Below are positions 7,482-15,728 of a DNA stretch of 64,000 nucleotides, one piece after another. How positions within the stretch are numbered: the stretch's first letter is position 1; each line of letters opens with the position of its first letter. Source of the stretch: Ewingella sp. CoE-038-23. Lineage in GTDB: Bacteria; Pseudomonadota; Gammaproteobacteria; Enterobacterales; Enterobacteriaceae. Position numbers and translations under genes: made by a program. The DNA lies in NCBI RefSeq assembly GCF_040419245.1, contig NZ_JAZHOH010000002.1, positions 167,984 to 231,983 of the forward strand, in the 5' to 3' direction. Below the pieces are notes generated by a model. The model was not told the origin of the DNA, searched no databases, and saw nothing but the letters and a program-made list of their open reading frames with translations.

Positions 7482-8618
7482 ATGAACCAATCAATCGCCA
7501 TCGTGGGCGCAGGTCTGGGAGGCTTAATGCTGGCCCGGGTTCTTCATCTGCACGGCATTAACGCCACCGTTTTTGAAGCCGAAGCCTCTGCCGATGCGCG
7601 TTCGCAGGGCGGTTTGCTGGATATTCACGACTATAATGGCCAGCTTGCGCTTCAGGCTGCGGGGCTTTTCGAGCAGTTTCAGGCAATTATCCAGCGCGGC
7701 GCTCAGGCATCGCGGGTGCTGAATAAACACGGCAAGGTGCTGCTTGATGAGCCGGACGATGGCGATGGTGGCAGGCCAGAAGTGCATCGCGGCGATTTGC
7801 GTAAGTTGCTGCTGGATTCACTGCCTGAGGGCATGATCCGCTGGGGGCATAAAGTCACGTCAGTCGCGCCGCTAGGCTCTGGGCAGCATCAGCTGACCTT
7901 CGCCAATGGCTCGACGTTGGTGACGGATATTCTGGTGGGTGCTGACGGCGCATGGTCGAAGGTCCGCCCTCTCCTCTCCCCCGCCAAGCCAAGCTATGCC
8001 GGAGTGACCTTCATTGAAACCTACCTGCACAATGCTAATGAGGATCACCCGGAAAGTGCGGCAGCCGTGGGCGGCGGAACTCTGTTTGCTCTCGAACCAA
8101 ACCGGGGCATTCTGGCGCACTGTGAAGGTAATGGCACGCTACATGCCTACGCGGCCCTGAGACAGCCTGAGGCTTGGCTCGCTACTGTTGATTTTTCCGT
8201 TCCGCAGAGCGCTAAGGCGCAGGTGGCCGCCGAGTTCGCCGACTGGGCACCGGAGCTTACTGCACTTATCACCGAAAGCGAAAAAGACGCCGTAGTACGT
8301 GCCATTTCCGTACTGCCTGTGGAGCATCAGTGGCAACGGGTCCCAGGCGTGACGCTGCTCGGCGACGCGGCGCACCTGATGTCGCCCTTCGCCGGTGAAG
8401 GCGCAAATCTGGCCATGTTCGACGGTGCTGAACTGGCAAAAGCCATCGTCGCGCACCTCGGCGATATAGAAGCGGCGCTGGCCGCCTATGAAAAGGAACT
8501 CTTCCCGCGCAGCGCGGCAGCGGCAGAAGAAGCCGCGCGAAATCTAGAATTGTGCTTTGGGGAGGACGCGCCGCACAGCCTGCTGGCGCTCTTCACCCAG
8601 CATCATGATGCTAAATAA
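7482..8618 (+). CDS. TetX-like FAD-dependent monooxygenase
   Basis: A 378-residue flavoprotein of the class A aromatic hydroxylase fold. The FAD dinucleotide motif is GAGLGG (residues 8-13), GRPEVHRGDLRKLLLDSL is the second nucleotide contact, and GADGAWSKVRPLL and GDAAHLMSPFAGEGANLAMF (about 293-312) are the DG and GD motifs. Both latter blocks closely follow TetX, the tetracycline-inactivating monooxygenase, but many chromosomal relatives have other aromatic substrates. It is followed by a GntR regulator, and the pair plus a GNAT gene interrupts the microcin cluster. Tetracycline modification is possible but cannot be claimed from sequence alone. Confidence 0.85.
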   Translation: MNQSIAIVGAGLGGLMLARVLHLHGINATVFEAEASADARSQGGLLDIHDYNGQLALQAAGLFEQFQAIIQRGAQASRVLNKHGKVLLDEPDDGDGGRPEVHRGDLRKLLLDSLPEGMIRWGHKVTSVAPLGSGQHQLTFANGSTLVTDILVGADGAWSKVRPLLSPAKPSYAGVTFIETYLHNANEDHPESAAAVGGGTLFALEPNRGILAHCEGNGTLHAYAALRQPEAWLATVDFSVPQSAKAQVAAEFADWAPELTALITESEKDAVVRAISVLPVEHQWQRVPGVTLLGDAAHLMSPFAGEGANLAMFDGAELAKAIVAHLGDIEAALAAYEKELFPRSAAAAEEAARNLELCFGEDAPHSLLALFTQHHDAK

Positions 8619-8673
8619 GCTCTGTTTAATGATAAAGTTGGCGAAATAGAATGATTAAATCGGGGCGTTGTTG

Positions 8674-9396
8674 ATGAAAAAGAAGGAATTTATTGCTCAG
8701 GACTTGCTGAGTAAAATTTACCAACGCAGCGCCCTGCCGGAAGATCAACGCCCGACCAAGCTTCCCCCCGAACGCCAGCTGGCCGAGGAGTACGGCGCAT
8801 CTCGCTTCACCATCCGCAAGGCGCTGGAGAAGCTGGTGGATATCGGCGCGGTGCGGGTGGTTCAGGGTTCTGGGATTTTTATTAATCCCGGCATCAGTAG
8901 TAATCCGTTGGTTTACAACTCCATCACCGAGAAGAAATTCGCTGAAATTAGCTTTCGCATGCTTAATCTGCACAAACGCCGCCCGGACAAGGAAGAGCAG
9001 CAGATTTTTGGCCTGACGGCGGATGACTTTATTTGGGCTTTTACCCGGCTGCGCGCGGTGAATCAGCACAACGTGCAGATTGAACAGGCCAGAATGCCCT
9101 TCAGCCTGTTTACCGATTTAAACCAGAGGGTGATTGAGAGTTCTATTCAACAATATGTGCTGGGCAAGGGCTATCAGATTTCCCACTCCCTCACCCATTA
9201 CGACGCCGTGATAGTTAATAAAGTGCAGGCCGAGCTGCTCGGCTGTAAGAAAGGCGCGCCAGCGATGCATATCCTTAACCGTGGAATTCTGCGCGACGGC
9301 CAGGTGTATGCGTTCAGCGATATTGTCGATATCGATTATTCCTGCACCTATGTCATCCCCTTCAATCAGGATAATTTGGCCTTTAGGCAGACCTGA
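8674..9396 (+). CDS. GntR-family regulator with UTRA ligand domain (HutC subfamily)
   Basis: A 240-residue regulator. The N-terminal winged helix (about residues 8-75) carries LPPERQLAEEYGASRFTIRK followed by ALEKLVDIGAVRVVQGSGIF, the classic GntR signature. The rest is a UTRA effector domain ending RGILRDGQVYAFSDIVDIDY. The start is taken as the ATG at 8674, after CGGGGCG; two in-frame TTG codons precede it. HutC-type regulators sense small ligands such as sugars or phosphorylated metabolites. It follows the FAD monooxygenase gene on the same strand after 55 bp, so control of that gene is plausible. Its 3' end overlaps the convergent GNAT gene by 14 bp. Confidence 0.87.
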   Translation: MKKKEFIAQDLLSKIYQRSALPEDQRPTKLPPERQLAEEYGASRFTIRKALEKLVDIGAVRVVQGSGIFINPGISSNPLVYNSITEKKFAEISFRMLNLHKRRPDKEEQQIFGLTADDFIWAFTRLRAVNQHNVQIEQARMPFSLFTDLNQRVIESSIQQYVLGKGYQISHSLTHYDAVIVNKVQAELLGCKKGAPAMHILNRGILRDGQVYAFSDIVDIDYSCTYVIPFNQDNLAFRQT

Positions 9397-9844
9397 TATA
9401 GCCCTGCTTTTGCATTTTATCTAAGGTCTCCCCTTTGGCGCAGACCATGCCGGTCGACAGTAATTCAAAGTCGAGACTCTGGTAAAAACCTATTTTATCC
9501 GGCGCGGCATAGATGAAGATCTTGCCGAAGGGCAGCAACTCTTCTCGCACCGCCTCCATGAGCTGCCGACCATAACCTTTGCCTTGCTGATGAGGTGCCA
9601 CCGCTACGTCGGAAAGATAGCTGCACCAAGTCATATCACTGATTGCTCTCGCCACAGCAATAAGCTTGCCCTGTTCATAGCCAAACCAGCAGAAAGCGCT
9701 GTGGCGAAAGGCATTTTCTAAATCGCCCAACTCACGTAGACCTAGACCGGCGGTATCAATCAGCTCGACCAACGCCTGCCAATCTACCTCATTGATACTT
9801 TCTTTCCGCTTTATCATTACCATCGTACAGGGTTCCTTAGACAT
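9383..9844 (-). CDS. GNAT-family N-acetyltransferase
   Basis: A 153-residue single-domain acetyltransferase. The acetyl-CoA pyrophosphate loop appears as VAPHQQGKGYGRQLMEAV (about residues 80-97, with QGKGYG as the Q/RxxGxG/A motif). FYQSLDFELLSTGM is the usual C-terminal GNAT strand-helix. The substrate is unknown; an amino group on a small molecule or a protein is typical. It is encoded opposite the microcin genes and overlaps the end of the gntR gene by 14 bp. It may simply be cargo acquired with the two preceding genes. Confidence 0.85.
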   Translation of the reverse strand: MSKEPCTMVMIKRKESINEVDWQALVELIDTAGLGLRELGDLENAFRHSAFCWFGYEQGKLIAVARAISDMTWCSYLSDVAVAPHQQGKGYGRQLMEAVREELLPFGKIFIYAAPDKIGFYQSLDFELLSTGMVCAKGETLDKMQKQGYIRSA

Positions 9845-10160
9845 GCTTGAAGGTGTTTGGTAGGAATTTAATGATCATAAGGCTATTTTGTAAAACAGAA
9901 ATTTATATATTATTGTTTGGCAGGAAGCTTGATGAATTCATGAAAATCATAGTTCCTAATAGGTTTTATTACAAAAATCTCAAATAAAATCAAAAAAACA
10001 ACACAACATATTGAAAAGTGATTTTTATAGTAGCCCGACTAATTTAATTAACTAAAAATTCGATAAAAAATTAAACGACAGGTTTAATAATGAGATCTAG
10101 CTCACGATAAGAAATATATTATTATTTAAATATGCAGTTTCCAAAAACAAGGGGCCGTTT
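9845..10160. other. AT-rich intergenic region carrying the microcin B promoter
   Basis: These 316 bases contain no coding ORF that I can support and are distinctly AT-rich compared with both flanking blocks of chromosome-like composition. The promoters of the leftward GNAT gene and of microcin B must lie here. A ribosome site, AAGGGG, is at 10149-10154. I see no convincing Fur box, although Fur control is common for class II microcins. Confidence 0.6.
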
Positions 10161-10478
10161 ATGAAAGTTATTGACAATTTATTAGTGGAATACATATCTG
10201 GTGGCCGTGGCGGTAATACCGGTGATTATCGCTCAGATCGAAATAAAAATAGTCGCGGAGCACCTGACACCTGCGCCAATCAAGCAGGCGTAAATGGTAT
10301 TCTTGGAGCAATGGCAGGTATACCAGGAGGCCCTCCTGGAATGGCGGCAGCCGCTGCATTAGCTAGTTTATCGACTGCCGTTTCTTGCTCTAGAAATGGC
10401 TCAAGTGGGGGCCGCAATCAAGGTGCATTTGGCGGCAATAATAATAGCAATAGTGTGAATGGGCAATGCCGTCGATAG
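10161..10478 (+). CDS. Microcin B: second, unrelated class II microcin precursor with three cysteines
   Basis: A 105-residue precursor with leader MKVIDNLLVEYISGG, a true Gly14-Gly15 cleavage site. The predicted mature peptide of 90 residues is Gly, Asn, Ser and Arg rich at both ends and has a hydrophobic Gly/Ala core (GILGAMAGIPGGPPGMAAAA, residues 46-65). Cysteines are at 38, 76 and 103: the first two bracket the core and the third is three residues from the C-terminus. It has no obvious similarity to microcin A beyond the leader and Gly-rich core, and I recognise no named microcin. It is followed by a terminator-like hairpin, then by a small membrane protein and the export genes, which should process it. 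Confidence 0.83.
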   Translation: MKVIDNLLVEYISGGRGGNTGDYRSDRNKNSRGAPDTCANQAGVNGILGAMAGIPGGPPGMAAAAALASLSTAVSCSRNGSSGGRNQGAFGGNNNSNSVNGQCRR

Positions 10479-10500
10479 CCATATTATTAACTCCAGCCTG

Positions 10501-10528
10501 AAAAATCGCGTCTAAGGGCGCGGTTTTT
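10501..10528 (+). terminator. Hairpin between microcin B and its immunity/export genes
   Basis: AAAAATCGCG pairs with CGCGGTTTTT (one G-U type pair) around an 8-base loop, ending in a run of five T. It looks like an intrinsic terminator 22 bp after the microcin stop. Because the next genes follow within 25 bp with little room for a promoter, it may act as a partial attenuator. That would make far more microcin mRNA than exporter mRNA. Confidence 0.75.
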
Positions 10529-10552
10529 CGTTAACACTTAGAATGGAATCTA

Positions 10553-10756
10553 ATGATGACCCGCAGTAAGTGGATACACGCCGCAGCGAATATCTTCGCC
10601 TTAACACTGAGTATTATTTTAGCCTACGCATCAAACTTAAATATTGTGTCCAATGGAAATAGCATTGCAGATGCGTTTTTAAGCGCATCCTCCTTTATGG
10701 GAATAAGGTGGATAGCATTCAAAACATTAACCTATTTCTTTGTTAAACCAGAATAG
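10553..10756 (+). CDS. Small two-TM membrane protein, candidate immunity protein for microcin B
   Basis: A 67-residue protein with two hydrophobic segments, about residues 9-27 (AANIFALTLSIILAYASNL) and 43-63, and a short charged N-terminus. No family is recognised. It lies between the microcin B hairpin and the adaptor gene, 8 bp upstream of the latter, so it is probably cotranscribed with the export genes. Position and topology suggest immunity to microcin B; this is an inference. The start could be either of two adjacent ATG codons at 10553 and 10556. Confidence 0.68.
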   Translation: MMTRSKWIHAAANIFALTLSIILAYASNLNIVSNGNSIADAFLSASSFMGIRWIAFKTLTYFFVKPE

Positions 10757-10764
10757 ACCACTAA

Positions 10765-12051
10765 ATGAAGCTCTCTTTTCGAAAGGAATCGATAGAACAC
10801 CAGCAGACTAAGTGGATAGGTAAAGCATTATTAACCCCCTCTGCCCCAGCTTGGCTAGTTTTGGGATTGTCACTTCTCTTTTTAACGATCTTCATTGCAG
10901 CGTTAACCCTCTGCAACTACACCCGCCGTATAAACGTCTTTGGTGAGATAACCAGCGAACCTCGCTCAGTGAACATTTTCGCGACTCAGCAAGGGTTTAT
11001 TTCAGACCGTTTTGTAAAGGTCGGTGATGTGGTTAAAAAGGGAGATCGTCTCTATCAGATCGATTTTAGCAAAGTTACCCACGGTGGCAATTTCAGCATT
11101 AAGACCCGGGAAGCAATAGAGTCGCAGCTGGTTCAAATAGAAAAGATTATCGACAAACTGCAAAAAAATAAGCAGCTGACCGTCGATAATTTACGAACGC
11201 AGAAACAGCAATACGAATTGGCCCATAGCCAATCCTTATCGTTCCTCATGGATGCCCGCAAGGGCGCGCAATTCGCTAAAGAGACCATGAAGAATTACTC
11301 GGATTACCATCTAAGAGGGCTTACCACGAAAGACCAACTGAGCGCGCAAACCTATAGTTATTATCAGCAGCAGAACAGCGTCCAGAACCTCTCCAATCAG
11401 CGAATTCAAGAGTCATTACAAATTACCAACCTTGATACGGAAATCGTCACGCGCGCGGCAGATTTCGATAACCAAATCTCTCAGTACCAGCTTGAACATA
11501 GTAGCCTGCAACGCCAACTTGCCGAATCTGACGCCAACAGCACGCGGATCATTGAAGCCCCGGCGGATGGCCGCATTGAGTCACTGAGCGTAACCCGCGG
11601 GCAGATGGTCAATCTGGGCGACAGTCTGGCACAGCTTATACCCAGCACCCACTCGACCTACTACTTAGTGCTGTGGCTGCCAAACTCTAGCGTGCCTTAT
11701 ATTTCGCAGGGAGAGAGCGTAAATATTCGCTATGAAGCCTTCCCGTTTGAGAAATTTGGTCAGTTTCATGGCCAAATTGAGAGCATTGCCTACGTGCCGG
11801 CTTCAGCCCAAGAGATGGCAACCTATAGCAACTCCCCTATCGGCCAGCCCAATCGACAGGGCGAGGCTTACTACAAAGTGATGGTGGCTTTAACGGAAAC
11901 TCACTTTCGCCATCAGAATAAAACCTTGGCGCTTTCGAGCGGCATGAAGGCCGAATCCACCCTGTTTTTGGAGAAAAGGCCGCTCTATCAATGGATGTTT
12001 TCGCCCTTTTACGGCATTCGAAAAAGTGTCGCTGGGCCGGTAAATGGATAA
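10765..12051 (+). CDS. CvaA/HlyD-type membrane fusion protein for microcin export
   Basis: A 428-residue periplasmic adaptor anchored by one N-terminal helix (about residues 30-52, LVLGLSLLFLTIFIAALTL). It has an HlyD arrangement: a biotinyl-lipoyl half (about 68-95, SDRFVKVGDVVKKGDRLYQI), a long coiled coil (about 110-250, with many Gln and Lys), the second lipoyl half (ADGRIESLSVTRGQMVNLGD) and a beta-barrel C-terminal part. It should bridge the C39 ABC exporter to a TolC-type outer membrane channel, which is not encoded here. It is preceded closely by the small membrane gene and overlaps the ABC gene by 8 bp. The ribosome site is weak. Confidence 0.9.
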   Translation: MKLSFRKESIEHQQTKWIGKALLTPSAPAWLVLGLSLLFLTIFIAALTLCNYTRRINVFGEITSEPRSVNIFATQQGFISDRFVKVGDVVKKGDRLYQIDFSKVTHGGNFSIKTREAIESQLVQIEKIIDKLQKNKQLTVDNLRTQKQQYELAHSQSLSFLMDARKGAQFAKETMKNYSDYHLRGLTTKDQLSAQTYSYYQQQNSVQNLSNQRIQESLQITNLDTEIVTRAADFDNQISQYQLEHSSLQRQLAESDANSTRIIEAPADGRIESLSVTRGQMVNLGDSLAQLIPSTHSTYYLVLWLPNSSVPYISQGESVNIRYEAFPFEKFGQFHGQIESIAYVPASAQEMATYSNSPIGQPNRQGEAYYKVMVALTETHFRHQNKTLALSSGMKAESTLFLEKRPLYQWMFSPFYGIRKSVAGPVNG

Positions 12052-14155
12052 AAGCTTTTTTAACGATCTCAGTGCAAAGCTGAATCTATCCTGGCGGCGC
12101 AAAGTGCCACAGATATTGCAGACCGAGGCCGCGGAGTGCGGGTTAGCGAGTCTGGCCATGGTGTGCCACTACTACGGCGCGCGTATCGATCTCTTCAATC
12201 TTCGCCAGCAGTTTGGGCTCTCTTCTCGGGGTGCCACGATGTCGATGCTGATAGACGCAGCCAGCAGTTTAAAAATGAAAAGCCGAGCTTTATCTCTTGA
12301 TCTTGAAGAGCTTAATGCCTTGAAAACCCCCTGCATTTTACATTGGGATATGAACCATTTTGTGGTGCTTATCACCGTGCGTCGCGGGCGGGTGGTCATT
12401 CATGACCCGGCGTTTGGTCGCAGAGTCTTGGGTATTCAGGAGGTGTCGAAACACTTCACCGGCATGGCGTTAGAGCTGTGGCCAGATAGCGAATTCACTC
12501 CCGCCACCAAGCGGAGCAAACTGAGTTTTCGCCTTCTGTTATCCAATATTGGCGGCTTGAAAGGCGCATTGTTCAAGATTTTCGCGCTGTCGGTAGTGAT
12601 TGAAAGTATTAATTTGCTCATGCCGGTCGGCACCCAGCTCATTATGGATCACGTGATTCTGGCGAGTGACCACAACCTGCTGTCTCTGATTTGCATCGGG
12701 CTGCTATTTTTTATTTTGTTCCGAACTGTTATCTCAATGCTGAGGTCGTGGACATCAATAGTGATGGATGCGGTTATTGACATCCAATGGGTAGCCGGTG
12801 TTTTTGACCATTTGATCAAGCTTCCCCTCTCCTATTTCGAGAAACGCAAACTTGGGGATATTCATTCTCGGTTTGGCTCTTTGGAAATTATTAGAACCAC
12901 TTTCACCACCAGCATAGTAAATAGCATTATCGATACCATCATGACCGTTGGCGTATTTATCATGATGCTGTTTTATGGCGGCTGGTTAGTGTGGGTGGTA
13001 CTGGGTTTCACGACCCTCTATATCATTTTACGTTTATCAACCTACAACTATTATCGCCAACTCTCAGAAGAGCAGTTAGTCAAAGGAGCCAAGACTGACT
13101 CTCATTTTATGGAAACCTTATATAGCATCAGCACCATTAAATCTCTGGATCTGGCGGGTTCGCGCTCTCAATTTTGGATGAACCTGAACGCCGATACGGT
13201 GAATGCCGATATCAAACTCACCAAAATGAATATGCTTTTTGGCGGCATAAGCTCACTAATAGCCACTCTCGATCAGGTGGTTATTCTGTGGCTAGGGGCC
13301 TCTCTGGTGATTGAAAATCAGATGACATTAGGCATGTTTGTGGCCTTCAACGCCTACCGTGGTCAGTTCTCTGAGCGCGCCTCAAGCCTCATCGGTATGC
13401 TGCTGGCCCTGCGAATGCTCAGCTTGCATAACGAAAGGGTCTCAGACATCGTGCTTTCTGATAAAGAAAAACAGATGCCCAGCCAGGCTGTATTTCATGT
13501 CGGAAAAGCGCTCTCTTTCGATGTCCACCAGTTGTCTTACCAATATGACGACATTTCAAAGCCATTAATTAGGGATATGAGTTTTCATATTCATTCCGGC
13601 GAAAGCGTGGCAATAATCGGTCCGTCGGGCATTGGCAAGACAACATTAATGAAATTGATGTGCGGATTATTAGTACCGACATCAGGAACGCTGCGGGTTG
13701 ATGGTGTAGATATACATGCCATAGGTATTAATAATTATCGCAAATGCATCGCCTGTGTGTTGCAAGACGATAAACTTTTGGCCGGTTCAATTGCGGAAAA
13801 TATCGCCGGATTTACGTCGTCTGCTGATATACGGTGGATTGAAGAGTGCGCGCAGCACGCCAATATTCACGAAGAGATCATTGCCATGCCGATGGGTTAT
13901 GAAACCTTAATTGGCGAGCTGGGAGGAAGTTTGTCCGGAGGCCAGAAACAGAGATTGCTGATTGCCCGAGCCTTGCATCGCCGCCCGAGCATCCTCTTTA
14001 TGGACGAAGCCACCAGCCATCTCGATCTTGATAACGAAGCCTGTATTAACGCGGCGATCTCAGCGCTGCACATTACCCGAATCATTATTGCCCATCGCCC
14101 ATCAACCATAGCTTCAGCAGGAAGAGTCATCAGGCTTGAACCTCCCGCCTTTTGA
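12044..14155 (+). CDS. CvaB-type peptidase-containing ABC exporter (C39 domain)
   Basis: A 703-residue export ATPase with three modules. The N-terminal C39 peptidase (residues 1-130) has Cys32 in QTEAAECGLASLAM, His105 in WDMNHFVVL and Asp121 in HDPAFG, so the catalytic triad is complete. A six-helix membrane domain spans about 165-440. The nucleotide-binding domain carries the Walker A GPSGIGKTTLMKL, the signature LSGGQKQRLLIARAL and Walker B FMDEATSHLD. It should cleave the GG/GA leaders of both microcins and pump them out with the adaptor encoded just upstream. It ends 29 bp from the convergent enolase-superfamily gene, closing the island. Confidence 0.94.
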   Translation: MDKSFFNDLSAKLNLSWRRKVPQILQTEAAECGLASLAMVCHYYGARIDLFNLRQQFGLSSRGATMSMLIDAASSLKMKSRALSLDLEELNALKTPCILHWDMNHFVVLITVRRGRVVIHDPAFGRRVLGIQEVSKHFTGMALELWPDSEFTPATKRSKLSFRLLLSNIGGLKGALFKIFALSVVIESINLLMPVGTQLIMDHVILASDHNLLSLICIGLLFFILFRTVISMLRSWTSIVMDAVIDIQWVAGVFDHLIKLPLSYFEKRKLGDIHSRFGSLEIIRTTFTTSIVNSIIDTIMTVGVFIMMLFYGGWLVWVVLGFTTLYIILRLSTYNYYRQLSEEQLVKGAKTDSHFMETLYSISTIKSLDLAGSRSQFWMNLNADTVNADIKLTKMNMLFGGISSLIATLDQVVILWLGASLVIENQMTLGMFVAFNAYRGQFSERASSLIGMLLALRMLSLHNERVSDIVLSDKEKQMPSQAVFHVGKALSFDVHQLSYQYDDISKPLIRDMSFHIHSGESVAIIGPSGIGKTTLMKLMCGLLVPTSGTLRVDGVDIHAIGINNYRKCIACVLQDDKLLAGSIAENIAGFTSSADIRWIEECAQHANIHEEIIAMPMGYETLIGELGGSLSGGQKQRLLIARALHRRPSILFMDEATSHLDLDNEACINAAISALHITRIIIAHRPSTIASAGRVIRLEPPAF

Positions 14156-14184
14156 CCCTCACTTTCGCCTTTAACCGCTCTGCT

Positions 14185-15384
14185 TTACGGTGTATGGATC
14201 GCGCCATTCGGCAAACGGCTTTGGGTCCATTCATGTGGGCGATAGACCACCGGGAATTCCTCTGCGGCTTTAGCATCGAAGCCGACGCCGATCCCTGCCT
14301 TTTCAATTGGATAGAAGTAGCCACCTTCGGGTTTCACTGCGTCCGGGAACACGCGCTGGGTGTTAGCGGGATAGGCCACGAACTCCTGAATCGCCGCGTT
14401 GTGCAGATGAATGTTCAGATGGGTATTCACCGCCGCGCCGATCGGCGTCATGTCCGGCGGGCAATGCCAGGCAAGGCGCACGCCGAAGCTTTGGCAGAAG
14501 CTCCCCAGCTTGAGGGCCGGGGTGATACCGCCAATCTGTGAAACGTGGCAGCGGATAAAATCAATGCGGCGATTGATCACCAAATCTTTCCACTCGGCCG
14601 GGTTGTTGAACAACTCACCGGTCGCCAGCGGCACGGCCGTTTGATTGCGGATCTGCTCCAGCCATTCGTTTTGGTGCGGCGGTAGGATATCTTCGATGAA
14701 GTACGGGCGGTAGGCTTCCACCTGTTTGGCGAACTGCAAAGCCTGCTGCGGGAATAAGCGCTCATGGACGTCGTGCAAGATATGGAAGCGATTGCCGTAT
14801 TTCTCGCGCAGCGCTTTGAACATCGCCAGCGTGTTGTCCATGTACTGATCTTGGTCGTAGTACGCGCCCTCGGTCGGATTTTTGGTACCGTGGAAGTCCT
14901 GCGCGTTGCCGCCGTAAAACCCCAGCTGGCAGCGAATATGGCGATAGCCTTCCGCCAGCAGGCGATCTACTTCAGCATACAATCCTTCCAGCGTGTCACT
15001 GGCCGCGTGGCTGTAAGCGGTGATCGCGTCTTTAGATTTCCCGCCAAACAGTTGGTAGAGCGGCATATCCGCCAGTTGGCCTTTAATGTCCCACAGCGCC
15101 ATATCTATTCCCGCCACAGCGTTGTTCATCACCGGGCCATTGCGCCAGTAAGCGTTGACCATCATCATCTGCCATAGGTCTTCAATATGGTTGGCGTCGC
15201 GGCCTATCAGCAGCGGCTTAAGGTACTCATCCACCATCAGTTTTACCGCCAGCGGGCGCTGCTGGAAGGTCGCGCAACCCAGTCCGCGAATGCCTTTATC
15301 TGTCTCAATCTTCACCACCACCAGATTATGGCGATCGGGGCGAGTTATCTGGCATTCAATATTTGTAATAAGGGTGGGCTGCAT
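14185..15384 (-). CDS. Enolase-superfamily sugar-acid dehydratase (ManD/RspA-like)
   Basis: A 399-residue enzyme of the mandelate racemase/enolase superfamily, closest to D-mannonate dehydratase and RspA-like proteins. The capping domain comes first, followed by the barrel. Metal ligands are apparent in HDVHERL (Asp, with the catalytic His two residues on), FIEDILPP (Glu) and ATGELFNNP (Glu). [14 protein letters not shown] supplies the late catalytic His region. The expected reaction is dehydration of an acid sugar to a 2-keto-3-deoxy acid, although several RspA-like members have very low activity. It is divergent from a PTS gene over a 344-bp gap, suggesting a shared catabolic function. Confidence 0.87.
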   Translation of the reverse strand: MQPTLITNIECQITRPDRHNLVVVKIETDKGIRGLGCATFQQRPLAVKLMVDEYLKPLLIGRDANHIEDLWQMMMVNAYWRNGPVMNNAVAGIDMALWDIKGQLADMPLYQLFGGKSKDAITAYSHAASDTLEGLYAEVDRLLAEGYRHIRCQLGFYGGNAQDFHGTKNPTEGAYYDQDQYMDNTLAMFKALREKYGNRFHILHDVHERLFPQQALQFAKQVEAYRPYFIEDILPPHQNEWLEQIRNQTAVPLATGELFNNPAEWKDLVINRRIDFIRCHVSQIGGITPALKLGSFCQSFGVRLAWHCPPDMTPIGAAVNTHLNIHLHNAAIQEFVAYPANTQRVFPDAVKPEGGYFYPIEKAGIGVGFDAKAAEEFPVVYRPHEWTQSRLPNGAIHTP

Positions 15385-15728
15385 AATTTATTCCTCGGTG
15401 GCTCACATAAAACTGCTCTTAAAAAGCTATTTATCGAGTAACCATGATGGACGGAAATAATCTGATTTCATCAATTTCACCCTATTTTAAACCCTGTTGT
15501 AAACCTTAAATTTAATTCATTTTAAATGGTTTGGCATTCAGCATCGAAGACCAGTAAAAACCATACCAATTTGCTATAACCTCCACAAATCACCGCCGTT
15601 CAGGGTGGTTTTGTGAGTTGTATCATGTTTTATTGGTTTGTTTTTGTCGGCATGGAACATTAGTATTCCATGCTATTCACGTCATTATTTTCGACTTCAT
15701 AATAATAACTGTTCGCAGTGGGGTTTTT
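15385..15728. other. Divergent promoter region, no gene
   Basis: This 344-bp stretch separates the dehydratase (leftward) from the PTS gene (rightward). It holds no supported ORF; an in-frame extension of the PTS frame back to 15618 is not family-like. A ribosome site, GTGGGG, precedes 15729. No clear palindromic operator was found. Confidence 0.6.

Noticed and set aside
15618..15728. 37-residue extension of the PTS protein
   Set aside because: The family begins at MAKTEAMQKI with GTGGGG upstream; the extension is hydrophobic but not PTS-like.
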